DNA from: DATHVI01 sp035461385
Lineage (GTDB): Bacteria; Actinomycetota; Thermoleophilia; Solirubrobacterales; 70-9
Direction of reading: 5' to 3'
DNA length: 30,922 nt
Assembly (NCBI GenBank): GCA_035461385.1
Contig: DATHVI010000032.1
Coordinates: 1 to 30,922, forward strand
Made by a program: the position numbers and the translations under genes. The notes under the pieces were generated by a model. It made no database searches. It saw only the letters and a list, made by a program, of their open reading frames with translations, and was not told where the DNA came from. The first letter of the stretch is position 1. Every line of letters begins with the position of its first letter. This document shows positions 6,811 through 14,287 of this stretch, one piece after another.

Positions 6811-8147
6811 GCAGGACGAAGCAGGCATTCGCGACGATCGAGGAGGCGATCGACGAGATCCGCCGGGGCCGGATGGTCGTCGTCTGCGACGACGAGAACC
6901 GTGAGAACGAGGGTGACCTGACGATGGCGGCCCAGTTCGCGACCCCGGAGGCGATCAACTTCATGGCCAAGGAGGGGCGGGGCCTGATCTGCCTCACGCT
7001 GACACCGGCGCGCTGCGACGAGCTCGGCCTCGACCTGATGGCGGCGAAGAACGAATCGTCGTTCCAGACCGCGTTCACCGTCGCGATCGAGGCCCGCGAG
7101 GGGGTGACGACGGGGATCTCCGCCGCCGACCGGGCGCGGACGATCCAGGTCGCGATCGATCCCCACTCGACCCCCGACGACCTCGTCCAGCCCGGGCACG
7201 TGTTCCCGCTCAAGGCGAAGCAGGGAGGGGTGCTCGAGCGTGCCGGGCAGACCGAGGCCGCGGTCGACCTCGCGCGGCTCGCGGGCCTGATTCCGGCGGG
7301 GGTGATCTGCGAGGTGATGAACGAGGACGGGACGATGGCCCGGGTCTCGGACCTGATCCCGTACTGCGAGCGGCACGACCTGAAGATGATCACGGTCGCC
7401 GACCTGATCGCCTACCGGCGGCGGACCGAGAAGCTCGTCGAGCGCGTCGTCTCGACCCGGCTTCCGACCGCGTTCGGCGAGTTCAGCGCCGTCGGGTACC
7501 GCTCGCTCGTCGACGACAAGCACCACGTGGCGATGGTCAAGGGGGAGGTCGCGGGAGCCGAGGACGTGCTCGTCCGGGTCCACTCGGAGTGCCTCACCGG
7601 CGACGTCTTCCACTCGCTGCGCTGCGACTGCGGCGACCAGCTCGCCGCGGCGATGGCGCAGATCGAGCGCGAGGGCAAGGGCGTGCTGCTCTACCTCTCC
7701 CAGGAGGGGCGGGGGATCGGGCTGCTGAACAAGCTCCGCGCCTACAAGCTCCAGGAGGACGGGTTCGACACCGTCGACGCGAACCTCAAGCTCGGGCTGC
7801 CGGCCGACCTCCGCGATTACGGCGTCGGCGCCCAGATCCTCTCAGACCTCGGCCTGTCGAGCATCCGGATCCTGACCAACAACCCGAAGAAGATCCACGG
7901 GATCGAGGGCTACGGGCTCGCGGTCACCGAGCAGCTGCCGATCGAGCAGGTCGCCAACCCGCACAACGAGGCGTACCTGCGCGCGAAGCGCGACAAGCTC
8001 GGCCACCTGCTCCACCACCAGGGCCTGGCGCTCGACGAGGAGCTGATCCACGAGGAGCACCGGCGCGACGTCGAGAAGGAGGCACTCGCCGCCGAGGATT
8101 CGCCGTCCGACGCCGAGATCGCCCGCAAGTGGCGTGGCTATGGCTGA
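6807..8147 (+). CDS. ribBA: bifunctional 3,4-dihydroxy-2-butanone-4-phosphate synthase / GTP cyclohydrolase II
   Basis: Supplies both precursors of riboflavin: dihydroxybutanone phosphate from ribulose 5-phosphate, and the pyrimidine from GTP. The 446-residue fusion has the RibB domain at about residues 5-210, with DDENRENEGDLTMAAQ (metal and substrate acidic loop), GVTTGISAADRARTI and HVFPLKAKQGGVLERAG. The RibA domain follows at about 215-415, with zinc cysteines in HSECLTGDVFHSLRCDCG, then SQEGRGIGLLNKLRAYKLQ and LTNNPKK. Both active sites look intact, so this is not one of the fusions with a dead RibA or RibB half. The start overlaps the ribE stop (ATGA, 6807-6810), and the 3' end overlaps ribH by 8-14 nt. 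Confidence 0.96.
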   Translation: MSRTKQAFATIEEAIDEIRRGRMVVVCDDENRENEGDLTMAAQFATPEAINFMAKEGRGLICLTLTPARCDELGLDLMAAKNESSFQTAFTVAIEAREGVTTGISAADRARTIQVAIDPHSTPDDLVQPGHVFPLKAKQGGVLERAGQTEAAVDLARLAGLIPAGVICEVMNEDGTMARVSDLIPYCERHDLKMITVADLIAYRRRTEKLVERVVSTRLPTAFGEFSAVGYRSLVDDKHHVAMVKGEVAGAEDVLVRVHSECLTGDVFHSLRCDCGDQLAAAMAQIEREGKGVLLYLSQEGRGIGLLNKLRAYKLQEDGFDTVDANLKLGLPADLRDYGVGAQILSDLGLSSIRILTNNPKKIHGIEGYGLAVTEQLPIEQVANPHNEAYLRAKRDKLGHLLHHQGLALDEELIHEEHRRDVEKEALAAEDSPSDAEIARKWRGYG

Positions 8148-8631
8148 GCAGGAGGGCGGCGGCACGCCCGGACGCGGAGTGGAGGCCGTGGCGGGCCGCG
8201 GCGAGTTCGCGGTCTGCGTCTCGACCTTCTACGAGGACCTCGCCGAGCGGCTCGTCAACGGCGCGATCGAGGCGTTCACCGAGGCGGGCTCGAGTCCGGC
8301 GTCCGTCCACACCTACGAGGTGCCGGGCGCGTTCGAGCTCCCGCTGGCGGCGAAGTGGTGCGCGGAGTCGGGGCGGTTCGCCGGCATCGCCTGCCTCGGC
8401 GTCGTGATCCGCGGCGAGACCGACCACTATGGCTACGTCTGCACCGAGGCGGCGCGCGGGATCCAGGAGGTCCAGCTTCGCACCGGCGTCCCGTGCGCGT
8501 TCGGGGTGATCACAGCCGACACGCGCGAGCAGGCCGACGCCCGCGCCGGCGGCGACAAGCGCGACCAGGGCCGCCACGCGGCGGAGGCGGTCCTGCGCAT
8601 GGTCGCGGTTCGCGCCGACGTCCAGGCTTGA
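8140..8631 (+). CDS. ribH: 6,7-dimethyl-8-ribityllumazine synthase
   Basis: Condenses the pyrimidine product of the pathway with dihydroxybutanone phosphate to give lumazine, normally in an icosahedral or pentameric shell. About 163 residues, the usual size. The motifs are in place: FAVCVSTFYEDLAERLVNGA at the N-terminus (substrate loop), VPGAFELPLAAK, the phosphate/substrate loop CLGVVIRGETDHYGYV with the catalytic His, and PCAFGVITADTREQA. A GTG at 8134 is an equally open alternative start two codons earlier; neither has a visible SD, and both overlap ribBA, so coupling is likely. The C-terminal GGDKRDQGRHAAEAVLRM replaces the common NKG..AA segment but aligns with it. Confidence 0.93.
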   Translation: MAEQEGGGTPGRGVEAVAGRGEFAVCVSTFYEDLAERLVNGAIEAFTEAGSSPASVHTYEVPGAFELPLAAKWCAESGRFAGIACLGVVIRGETDHYGYVCTEAARGIQEVQLRTGVPCAFGVITADTREQADARAGGDKRDQGRHAAEAVLRMVAVRADVQA

Positions 8632-8683
8632 CGGCAACCCTGGCGGGGGGCTGGCTCGAGCCGTTCGCACTCAGCGGACTCGC

Positions 8684-8689
8684 TACCAT
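8684..8689 (+). promoter_or_regulatory. candidate -10 box upstream of rpmB
   Basis: TACCAT stands 58 nt before the rpmB ATG, in the 116-bp gap after ribH. No convincing -35 hexamer is visible at 16-18 nt. If used, it gives a leader of about 50 nt that contains the hairpin at 8718-8732. That differs from the near-leaderless layout proposed for other genes here. Confidence 0.3.
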
Positions 8690-8717
8690 CACCTCCCGCA
8701 CGGCACGTGCATCTTTC

Positions 8718-8732
8718 GCGGCGCAACGCCGC
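8718..8732 (+). promoter_or_regulatory. GC-rich hairpin in the rpmB leader
   Basis: Perfect 6-bp stem GCGGCG/CGCCGC with loop CAA, ending 15 nt before the rpmB ATG. It might be an attenuator, an autoregulatory ribosomal-protein site, or a terminator for the rib operon. It lacks a T tract. The same stem, read on the other strand, recurs after rnhB (30732-30750). Confidence 0.35.
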
Positions 8733-8747
8733 TCACTGGAATCTCTG

Positions 8748-8960
8748 ATGGCCAAGGTCTGCTTCAGCTGCAACAAGGGTCCCGCGTTCGGGAATACGCG
8801 CAGCCACTCGATGATCGCCACCCGCCGGCGGTTCGACCCGAACCTCCAGAAGGTGCGGATCGACGACGGCGGGCGCCCGCGCCGCGTGTACGTCTGCACC
8901 CGGTGCCTGAAGGCGAACAAGGTCAAGAAGTACGCAGCCCGCGCCTCCGCTCCCGCATGA
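8748..8960 (+). CDS. rpmB: 50S ribosomal protein L28
   Basis: Small 70-residue component of the large ribosomal subunit. MAKVCFSCNKGPAFGN is the canonical start, with the RSHSMIATRRRFDPNLQKVR core and the YVCTRCLKANKV end. Both zinc knuckles (CFSC and CTRC) are present, so this is the C+ form of L28. ATG 8748 is unambiguous, although the frame is open upstream. It lies alone in a 116-bp/162-bp spaced slot between the rib operon and the FakA-like gene, so it is probably transcribed separately. A strong hairpin follows the stop at 8968-8988. Confidence 0.95.
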   Translation: MAKVCFSCNKGPAFGNTRSHSMIATRRRFDPNLQKVRIDDGGRPRRVYVCTRCLKANKVKKYAARASAPA

Positions 8961-8967
8961 GTCACCC

Positions 8968-8988
8968 GCCCACGGCTACGCCGTGGGC
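8968..8988 (+). terminator. hairpin after rpmB (probable terminator)
   Basis: Perfect 9-bp stem: GCCCACGGC (8968-8976) pairs with GCCGTGGGC (8980-8988) around a TAC loop, beginning 7 bp after the rpmB stop. There is no T run, as is common for terminators in GC-rich actinobacteria. A close relative with the same loop and flank (GGCTACGCC..GGGCACC) lies at 30794-30814 after rnhB, which supports a shared 3'-end role. Confidence 0.55.
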
Positions 8989-9032
8989 ACCGGAAATCAG
9001 TTGCGGAGCTCGGCGCTTTGGATGCCGTTCCG

Positions 9033-9047
9033 GCGGCGCGACGCCGC
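9033..9047 (+). other. GC-rich triloop hairpin in the rpmB-fakA gap
   Basis: A 6-bp stem GCGGCG/CGCCGC with loop CGA, inside the 162-bp gap between rpmB and the FakA-like gene. The rest of the gap holds a further imperfect inverted repeat around 9075-9097 (GCCGGCG/CGCCGGC with a 7-nt loop) and no ORF I would support. Confidence 0.35.
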
Positions 9048-9107
9048 ACGCCATCACATCCGGCCGCGTCCGGGCCGGCGGGTATGACGCCGGCGGCCGG
9101 CAGCGGG

Positions 9108-9113
9108 AATAAT
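9108..9113 (+). promoter_or_regulatory. candidate -10 box for the FakA-like gene
   Basis: AATAAT, unusually A+T-rich for this region, ends 9 nt before the ATG at 9123. That predicts a leader of about 3 nt, and no SD is present. No clear -35 is visible. Confidence 0.4.
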
Positions 9114-9122
9114 CCCGGCGCG

Positions 9123-10763
9123 ATGCCAGTGGACCCTTCGATCGAGCGCTTCGGGCGCGTCGTGTCGGTCGCCTACGAGCACCTCCAGGAGCGCCGGCGC
9201 GAGCTCAACGACCTGAACGTTTTCCCGGTCGCCGACGGGGACACCGGCGACAACATGGCGGGGACGATCGAGGCGGTGCTGCGCGGGCTCGAAAGCCTGC
9301 GCGCGAGCGAGCTCGCCGCGGTCGACCGCAACTACATCATCCAGACGGTCGCCCACTCGGCGCTGATGGGCGCGCGCGGGAACTCGGGCGTGATCCTGAG
9401 CCAGATCGTCCGCGGCGCGGCCGAGGTGCTGACGACGCGGCGCGGGGACCTGATCGGCCCGACGCTGGTCCGCGACGCGCTCGAGCGGGCGGCGAGCGCC
9501 GCCTGGGACGCGGTCGGCGACCCGCAGGAGGGGACGATGCTGACCGTGATCAGCGAGGTCCATCGCGCGGTCGCAGCGAAGGTCGAGGAGCTCGACCTGC
9601 CCGCATCGGAGCTGACCGCGACCGAGGCGGCCCAGGACGCGATGCTCGCCGAGCTGCTCGTCGCCGCGATCGACGCCGGCCAGCGCGCCGTCGAGCGAAC
9701 CCCGGAGCAGCTCGACGTCCTCGCCGAGGCGGGGGTCGTCGACGCCGGCGCCTACGGCCTGGTGGTGATCCTCGCCGGGCTCGTCGCCGGGCTCGCCGGC
9801 CAGGAGGCCGGACCGTCGCCGATCCCCCACCAGGAGGCGCCGGCGCTCGACCGCGTCCTGCACGCCGATTCGCGGTTCCAGTACTGCACCAGCTGCATCG
9901 TCACCGGGCGGGGACTCGACCCGCGGACGATCGCGCCGCTGCTCGAGGAGCTCGGCGACTCGGTCGCGGTGGTCGGCGACGAGACGATGCTCAAGGTGCA
10001 CGTCCACACGGACACTCCTGAGCGGGCGCGCGAGATCTGCCGCGGTCACGGCGACGTCGACCAGTTCGAGTACACCGACATGCGGGCCCAGATCGCCCAG
10101 CGGGGAGCCAGGCTCGCCGGCGCCGACGGCGTGCGCACGGGAGTCGTCGCGGTCGCCTCGGGAGCGGGGATCGCGCAGCTCTTCGGCGCCGAGGGCGCCC
10201 GCGTCGTCGATGGCGGCCCGACGCTCAACCCGCCGATCGAGGAGCTCGTCGCGGCGATCGAGGACTCGCCCGGCGACGAGGTGATCGTGCTGCCGAACTC
10301 GCCGAACGTCGTCATGGCGGCCGAGGAAGCGGTCCGGCTCGCCGACCGACCGGCACGGGTTGTCGACACCGCCTCGCAGCAGGCCGGGCTGGTCGCGCTC
10401 ACCGGCGCCTTCGACGCCTCCCAGGACGGGGAGGAGAACGCCTCCCGGCTCGTCGCCGAGCTCGAGTCGATCGCCACCGGCCTCGTCGCCGAGGCCGACA
10501 GGGACGACGCCGACGGTCGCTATCGCCGCGGCGAGGCCGTCGGCTTCGCCGGCGCCGAGCTGGTCGCCTGGGGCGATCCGGCCGCGACGCTCGGGACGGT
10601 CGTCTCCCGGCTCGCCGGCGACGCCGAGATCGTCACCGTCCTCGAGGGCTCGGGCGCGCCGCTGAGCGCCGCTGAACAGCCGTTCGAGCTCGCCGGCGGC
10701 GCCGAGGTCGAGGTGCTCGCCGGCGGCCAGCCCACCTACTGGTGGCTGATCGCGGCGCAGTAG
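9123..10763 (+). CDS. DhaL-domain fatty acid kinase subunit, FakA/YloV family
   Basis: A 546-residue cytoplasmic protein of the YloV/FakA family. In Firmicutes FakA is the ATP-binding subunit that phosphorylates fatty acids held by a FakB (DegV) partner. The N-terminal DhaL domain (about residues 5-205) has the Mg-ATP-binding signature LNVFPVADGDTGDN, plus LMGARGNSGVILSQI and GVVDAGAYGLVVIL. The middle and C-terminal domains show FQYCTSCIVTGR, the GDETMLKVHVHTDTP block, VLPNSPNVVMAAEEA and the terminal GGQPTYWWLI. ATG 9123 is chosen because it begins just before the domain; the frame is open about 35 codons further upstream without homology. No fakB is nearby. The FakA-recG order is widespread in bacteria. 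The substrate is inferred from the family only. Confidence 0.88.
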   Translation: MPVDPSIERFGRVVSVAYEHLQERRRELNDLNVFPVADGDTGDNMAGTIEAVLRGLESLRASELAAVDRNYIIQTVAHSALMGARGNSGVILSQIVRGAAEVLTTRRGDLIGPTLVRDALERAASAAWDAVGDPQEGTMLTVISEVHRAVAAKVEELDLPASELTATEAAQDAMLAELLVAAIDAGQRAVERTPEQLDVLAEAGVVDAGAYGLVVILAGLVAGLAGQEAGPSPIPHQEAPALDRVLHADSRFQYCTSCIVTGRGLDPRTIAPLLEELGDSVAVVGDETMLKVHVHTDTPERAREICRGHGDVDQFEYTDMRAQIAQRGARLAGADGVRTGVVAVASGAGIAQLFGAEGARVVDGGPTLNPPIEELVAAIEDSPGDEVIVLPNSPNVVMAAEEAVRLADRPARVVDTASQQAGLVALTGAFDASQDGEENASRLVAELESIATGLVAEADRDDADGRYRRGEAVGFAGAELVAWGDPAATLGTVVSRLAGDAEIVTVLEGSGAPLSAAEQPFELAGGAEVEVLAGGQPTYWWLIAAQ

Positions 10764-10810
10764 GGCGCGCCGTCACGTGCCACGCCGGCGGTCGCGTCGG
10801 TTCGGCACCG

Positions 10811-10816
10811 TAGCCT
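10811..10816 (+). promoter_or_regulatory. candidate -10 box for recG
   Basis: TAGCCT ends 10 nt before the recG ATG, predicting a leader of about 4 nt. The 63-bp gap after the FakA-like gene holds no SD near the ATG and no clear -35. Confidence 0.35.
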
Positions 10817-10826
10817 TGACCTCGAG

Positions 10827-13040
10827 ATGAGCACGGCGACCGCGGCTGCGCCCGATTCGACGTCTGCGGCGCCCCGGGCCCTCGGCTCGGGCGATCCGCA
10901 GCGGCGCGAGGAGCTGACGGCGACGGGGCTGCGCTCGGCGCCGCGGCCGAGCCGCCTCGAGGCGCCGATCAGCTCGCTGCGCGGCGCCGGCCCGAAGCTC
11001 GCCGCTGCGGCGGCCGAGATCGGGCTCGAGACGGTCGGCGACGTGGTCTGGCACGTCCCGCACGGCTACCGCGACCGGGAGCGGGTGCGCCCGGCGGGCG
11101 AGCTTCGGATCGGCGAGCAGGCGACGGTGCTGGTCGAGGTTCGCTCGGCGCGGGTGAGGCCGACCCGGAGGCGCAACCTGCGGATCCTCGAGGCGAGCGT
11201 CGTCGACGCGAGCGGGGCGCTGAAGGCGGTGTGGTTCAACCAGGCGTGGCTCGCCGAGCGGTTGCGGCCGGGCACCCACGTCCTGCTGAGCGGGAAGCTC
11301 GAGCGCTCGGGGTTCAGGGTCGAAGCGCACGAGATCGTGCGCGCGCCGGGCGCCGGGCCGCCCGACCGTAGCCAAGGGGTCGGGATCCACACCACCGGTC
11401 TCGTCCCCGTCCACCCGGCGACCGAGCGGCTGCGGCCGAACCGGATCCGCGAGTGGGCGTGGCAGGGGGTCCGGCTCGCTTGCGATGCGATCGAGCCGCT
11501 ACCGGCCGGCCTGCGAGCCCGCCGCCGCCTGCCCGGGGTGGCCGACGCCCTCCGCGCCGCCCACTTCCCGCTCAGCCGCGCGGCGGCGGCCCGGGCGCGC
11601 GAGCGGCTCGCGTTCGAGGAGCTGTTCGTCCATCAGACGGCGCTCGCCCTGCGCCGCCGAGGCCGCCGCGAGGCGCGCCGCGGAATCGGGATCGGGAAGC
11701 CGGGCGAGCTCGTCGGGCGCTGGCTGGAGTCGCTCCCGTTCGAGCCGACCGCCGACCAGCGGCGGGCGTTCGCGGCGATCGACGCCGACCTCGCAACCGG
11801 GAGGCCGATGCAGCGACTGCTGATGGGCGAGGTCGGGTCGGGGAAGACCGTCTGCGCGCTCTACGCGATGCTGCGCGCGCTCGAGGCCGGCCACCAAGCG
11901 GCGCTGATGGCTCCGACCGAGACCCTCGCCGAGCAGCACGCGGCGACCCTCGACCGCCTGCTGGCCGGCGAACCGATCCCCTTTGCCCTGCTCACCGGCG
12001 CGACGCCCGCGGCGCGGCGACGCGACGCGCTCGCCCGACTCGCGTCCGGGGAGCTCGGGCTGGTCGTCGGGACCCACGCCCTGCTCGAGCCCGACGTCGA
12101 GCTGGGGAGCCTCGTCGTCGCGGTCGTCGACGAGCAGCACCGGTTCGGAGTCCGCCAGCGCGCCGCTCTCGACGCCAAGGGCCCGGGCGGCGCGGCGCCG
12201 CACGCGCTCCACATGACCGCGACCCCGATCCCGCGCACGCTCTCGCTGACCGCCTACGGCGACCTCGACGCGACGACGATCCGCGAGCTCCCCGCCGGCC
12301 GCAAGCCGGTGCGAACCTGGGCGGTGGGGGAGGAGAAGCGAGCCGGCGCCTACGAGTTCATCCGCGAGCGCTTGCGCGAGGGGCATCAGGCGTACGTCGT
12401 CTGCCCGCTGGTCTCGGACTCGGAGAAGCTGCAGGCAAAGGCCGCCGCCGAGGAGGCGGAGCGGCTCGCGGCCGGCGAGCTGGCGGAGTTCGAGGTCGTC
12501 CTCCTGCACGGCCAGATGCCCTCGCGCCAGAAGGCGGAGGCGATGGAGCGGTTCGCGTCGGGTGAGGCGCAGGTCCTGGTCGCGACGACGGTGATCGAGG
12601 TCGGAATCGACGTCCCGAACGCGACCGTGATGCTGATCGAGGGCGCCGAGCGCTACGGGCTCTCCCAGCTCCACCAGCTCCGCGGACGGGTTGGGCGCGG
12701 GGAGCACGAGAGCCACTGCATCCTCTTCGCCGACCCGGAGTCCGAGCTCGCGCAGCGGCGGATGAAGGCAATCGCGTCGATCGACGACGGCTTCGAGCTG
12801 GCTGAGGTCGACCTCACCCTTCGCGGCGAGGGCGAGGTGCTCGGCACCCGCCAGCACGGCCTGCCGCGTTTCCGTGTTGCCGAGCTGCCCGACGACGCGG
12901 AGCTGCTGGCTGCGGCGAGAGGCGAGCTGCGGGTGCTGATCGAGGATCACGGCGGGCTCGAGGCGCCCGAGCTGGGATTGCTCGTCGACACCGCCCGGCG
13001 GCGGTTCGGCGACGAGCGGACCGAGGGAATCGCGGCTTGA
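10827..13040 (+). CDS. recG: ATP-dependent DNA helicase RecG
   Basis: Branch-migration helicase that remodels stalled replication forks and Holliday junctions. The 737-residue protein starts with a poorly conserved ~40-residue Ala/Ser/Arg-rich stretch. The wedge (OB-fold) domain follows (about 50-270), starting at SSLRGAGPKLAAAAAEIG. The two RecA-like helicase lobes show Walker A GEVGSGKT, motif II DEQH, motif III TATPIPRTL, VLLHGQMPSRQKAEAM, ATTVIEVGIDVPNA and motif VI QLRGRVGRG. The C-terminal LRGEGEVLGTRQHGLPRFRVA is typical. ATG 10827 is the only start before the wedge. The stop overlaps the rsmD start (TTGA), so rsmD is probably translationally coupled to it. Confidence 0.95.
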   Translation: MSTATAAAPDSTSAAPRALGSGDPQRREELTATGLRSAPRPSRLEAPISSLRGAGPKLAAAAAEIGLETVGDVVWHVPHGYRDRERVRPAGELRIGEQATVLVEVRSARVRPTRRRNLRILEASVVDASGALKAVWFNQAWLAERLRPGTHVLLSGKLERSGFRVEAHEIVRAPGAGPPDRSQGVGIHTTGLVPVHPATERLRPNRIREWAWQGVRLACDAIEPLPAGLRARRRLPGVADALRAAHFPLSRAAAARARERLAFEELFVHQTALALRRRGRREARRGIGIGKPGELVGRWLESLPFEPTADQRRAFAAIDADLATGRPMQRLLMGEVGSGKTVCALYAMLRALEAGHQAALMAPTETLAEQHAATLDRLLAGEPIPFALLTGATPAARRRDALARLASGELGLVVGTHALLEPDVELGSLVVAVVDEQHRFGVRQRAALDAKGPGGAAPHALHMTATPIPRTLSLTAYGDLDATTIRELPAGRKPVRTWAVGEEKRAGAYEFIRERLREGHQAYVVCPLVSDSEKLQAKAAAEEAERLAAGELAEFEVVLLHGQMPSRQKAEAMERFASGEAQVLVATTVIEVGIDVPNATVMLIEGAERYGLSQLHQLRGRVGRGEHESHCILFADPESELAQRRMKAIASIDDGFELAEVDLTLRGEGEVLGTRQHGLPRFRVAELPDDAELLAAARGELRVLIEDHGGLEAPELGLLVDTARRRFGDERTEGIAA

Positions 13041-13567
13041 GGGTCGTCGCCGGCGAGTTGCGCGGGCGTCGCCTCGCGTCGCCTCCCCGTCGGTCGGCGG
13101 GGACCGTGCGGCCGACCTCGGACCGTGCCCGCGAGGCGCTGTTCTCGAGCCTCGGCGACGTCGGCGGCGCCCGGGTGCTCGACCTCTTCTGTGGCACCGG
13201 CGCGCTTGCGATCGAGGCGCTCTCGCGCGGGGCCGCGAGCGCGGTGCTGGTCGACACCAAGCCCGAGCTGGCGCGGCGCAACGTCGACGACCTCGGGCTC
13301 GGGGACCGCTGCGAGGTGGTCCGCGCCGATGCGCTGCGCTACCTCGAGCGGACCGGCGAGCGCTTCGACCTGGTCCTCTGCGACCCGCCTTACCGGTTCG
13401 CGCCCCGGCTCGGGCCCGAGCTCGACCGCCTGCTCGCCGATCGGCTCGAGCCCGGCGGGCGAGTGGTCGTCGAGAGCGCGGTCCGCGAGCCGCTCGAGCT
13501 CAAACTGCCGCTGCTCCGGCAGCGCGAGTACGGTGAAGCGCTGATAAGGATTCACGGCAAGCAATGA
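13037..13567 (+). CDS. rsmD: 16S rRNA (guanine-966-N2)-methyltransferase RsmD
   Basis: Methylates G966 of 16S rRNA using SAM. The 176-residue Rossmann methyltransferase begins MRVVAGELRGRRL as usual. It has VRPTSDRAREALF, the SAM motif VLDLFCGTGALAIEALSRGA and the catalytic DPPY motif in LVLCDPPYRF. The start is a TTG at 13037 overlapping the recG stop, chosen because it gives the exact family N-terminus. The stop overlaps an ATG (ATGA, 13564-13567) that opens a 20-codon frame leading to coaD. The recG-rsmD-coaD order is widespread. Confidence 0.94.
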   Translation: MRVVAGELRGRRLASPPRRSAGTVRPTSDRAREALFSSLGDVGGARVLDLFCGTGALAIEALSRGAASAVLVDTKPELARRNVDDLGLGDRCEVVRADALRYLERTGERFDLVLCDPPYRFAPRLGPELDRLLADRLEPGGRVVVESAVREPLELKLPLLRQREYGEALIRIHGKQ

Positions 13568-13626
13568 GCGCGGAGCCGGCGAGAAGAAGGGAGACTCAGT
13601 GGCGAAGCGCGATCGAAAGTCTGTGA
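13564..13626 (+). CDS. bridging mini-ORF (20 aa) between rsmD and the coaD cassette
   Basis: Encodes MSAEPARRRETQWRSAIESL. It begins at the ATG that overlaps the rsmD stop and ends with a TGA that overlaps the GTG of the cassette mini-ORF (GTGA, 13623-13626). A GAGAAGAAGGGAG purine stretch lies inside it and can act as SD for the GTG at 13599 in another frame. It resembles nothing I know. It may be a ribosome relay, or a chance frame; without the flanking 4-nt overlaps I would not report it. Confidence 0.3.
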   Translation: MSAEPARRRETQWRSAIESL

Positions 13627-13675
13627 GCGAGCGACATTCATGTCGCGAGAGCAGCATCTGCCGTGAGGTTCTCCG
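13623..13675 (+). repeat. dispersed single copy of the 53-bp cassette
   Basis: Same length, internal palindrome (GCGACATTCATGTCGC, 13631-13646), 3' SD-like position and stop/start overlap as the three tandem units 11.5 kb away. It sits at an equivalent place, immediately before a gene start inside an operon. Confidence 0.93.
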
Positions 13676-13679
13676 ATGA
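13623..13679 (+). CDS. cassette mini-ORF 4 upstream of coaD (18 aa, VSERHSCRESSICREVLR)
   Basis: Dispersed fourth copy of the 18-codon cassette frame found in tandem at 2035-2193. It keeps the 24-nt core for RHSCRESS unchanged (13632-13655), while codons 2, 12, 16 and 18 differ. Its TGA overlaps the coaD ATG (ATGA, 13676-13679), and its own GAGGTT sits five bases before that ATG. The frame can also start at a GTG at 13599, with GGGAG six bases upstream; that would add eight residues (VAKRDRKS) and is the better-supported start here. No known function. Confidence 0.5.
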   Translation: MSERHSCRESSICREVLR

Positions 13680-14185
13680 GCAATCGAGGCGAGCGAACAG
13701 CGATCTGCCCGGGCAGCTACGACCCGGTCACCAACGGCCATCTCGACATCATCAAGCGGGCGGCGCGGGTCTTCGACCGCGTCGTCGTCGGGGTCGTCGA
13801 CGTCCAGGTGAGAAAGCGCGAGCCGCTGTTCACCGCCGCCGAGCGCAAGGACTTCATCGAGAGCGCCCTCGCCGACAACGGGCTCGACAACGTCGAGGTC
13901 GACGTGTTCTCGAACCTGCTCGTCGACTTCGCTCGCGAGCACGGGGCGGCGGTGATCGTCAAGGGCCTGCGCGCGATCTCGGACTTCGAGTACGAGTTCG
14001 AGATGAATCAGCTCAACCACACCCTCGCCCCGGACATCGAGTCGGTGTTCATCCTCGCCTCGCCCGACTACAGCTTCATCCGCTCGACCGGGGTCAAGGA
14101 GATGGCGACCTTTGGCGGCGACGTCTCCGAGCTCGTCCCGGCGCACGTCGTCGCCGCCCTCGAGGAGCGCCTGCGCTCGGGCTAG
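13676..14185 (+). CDS. coaD: pantetheine-phosphate adenylyltransferase
   Basis: Transfers AMP from ATP to 4'-phosphopantetheine, the penultimate step of coenzyme A synthesis. The 169-residue nucleotidyltransferase opens with ICPGSYDPVTNGHLDIIKRA, which holds the NGHLD form of the (H/T)xGH ATP-binding motif. VIVKGLRAISDFEYEFEMNQLN follows, and RSTGVKEMA replaces the more common ISSSxVKE with the Lys-Glu kept. ATG 13676 overlaps the cassette mini-ORF stop and has GAGGTT five bases before it. Product CoA supplies the phosphopantetheine arm for the ACP encoded downstream. The gene ends its operon; a 102-bp gap follows. Confidence 0.95.
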   Translation: MSNRGERTAICPGSYDPVTNGHLDIIKRAARVFDRVVVGVVDVQVRKREPLFTAAERKDFIESALADNGLDNVEVDVFSNLLVDFAREHGAAVIVKGLRAISDFEYEFEMNQLNHTLAPDIESVFILASPDYSFIRSTGVKEMATFGGDVSELVPAHVVAALEERLRSG

Positions 14186-14268
14186 GTTCGTTCTTAGCGC
14201 AGGCGGGCAGGAGGTTGCAAGACGACGCCGAAATGAAGCCCGCAGGAGACGACCGCTGCCCCGCCCCG

Positions 14269-14274
14269 TAAGCT
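14269..14274 (+). promoter_or_regulatory. candidate -10 box for the SepIVA-like gene
   Basis: TAAGCT ends 13 nt before the ATG at 14288, giving a predicted leader of about 7 nt and no room for an SD. The 102-bp gap from coaD shows no other clear element. Confidence 0.35.
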
Positions 14275-14287
14275 GTCACGGTTGCCT

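Noticed and set aside
9018..9122. N-terminal extension of the FakA-like protein starting at 9018
   Set aside because: It would be a 35-residue Arg/Ala/Pro stretch encoded by hairpin-bearing intergenic DNA. The family N-terminus begins at 9123.
14186..14287. tRNA or small RNA gene in the coaD-sepIVA gap, and likewise in the other gaps
   Set aside because: No cloverleaf, T-loop (GTTCGANTC) or other recognisable RNA structure was found by eye; covariance-model searches could not be run.
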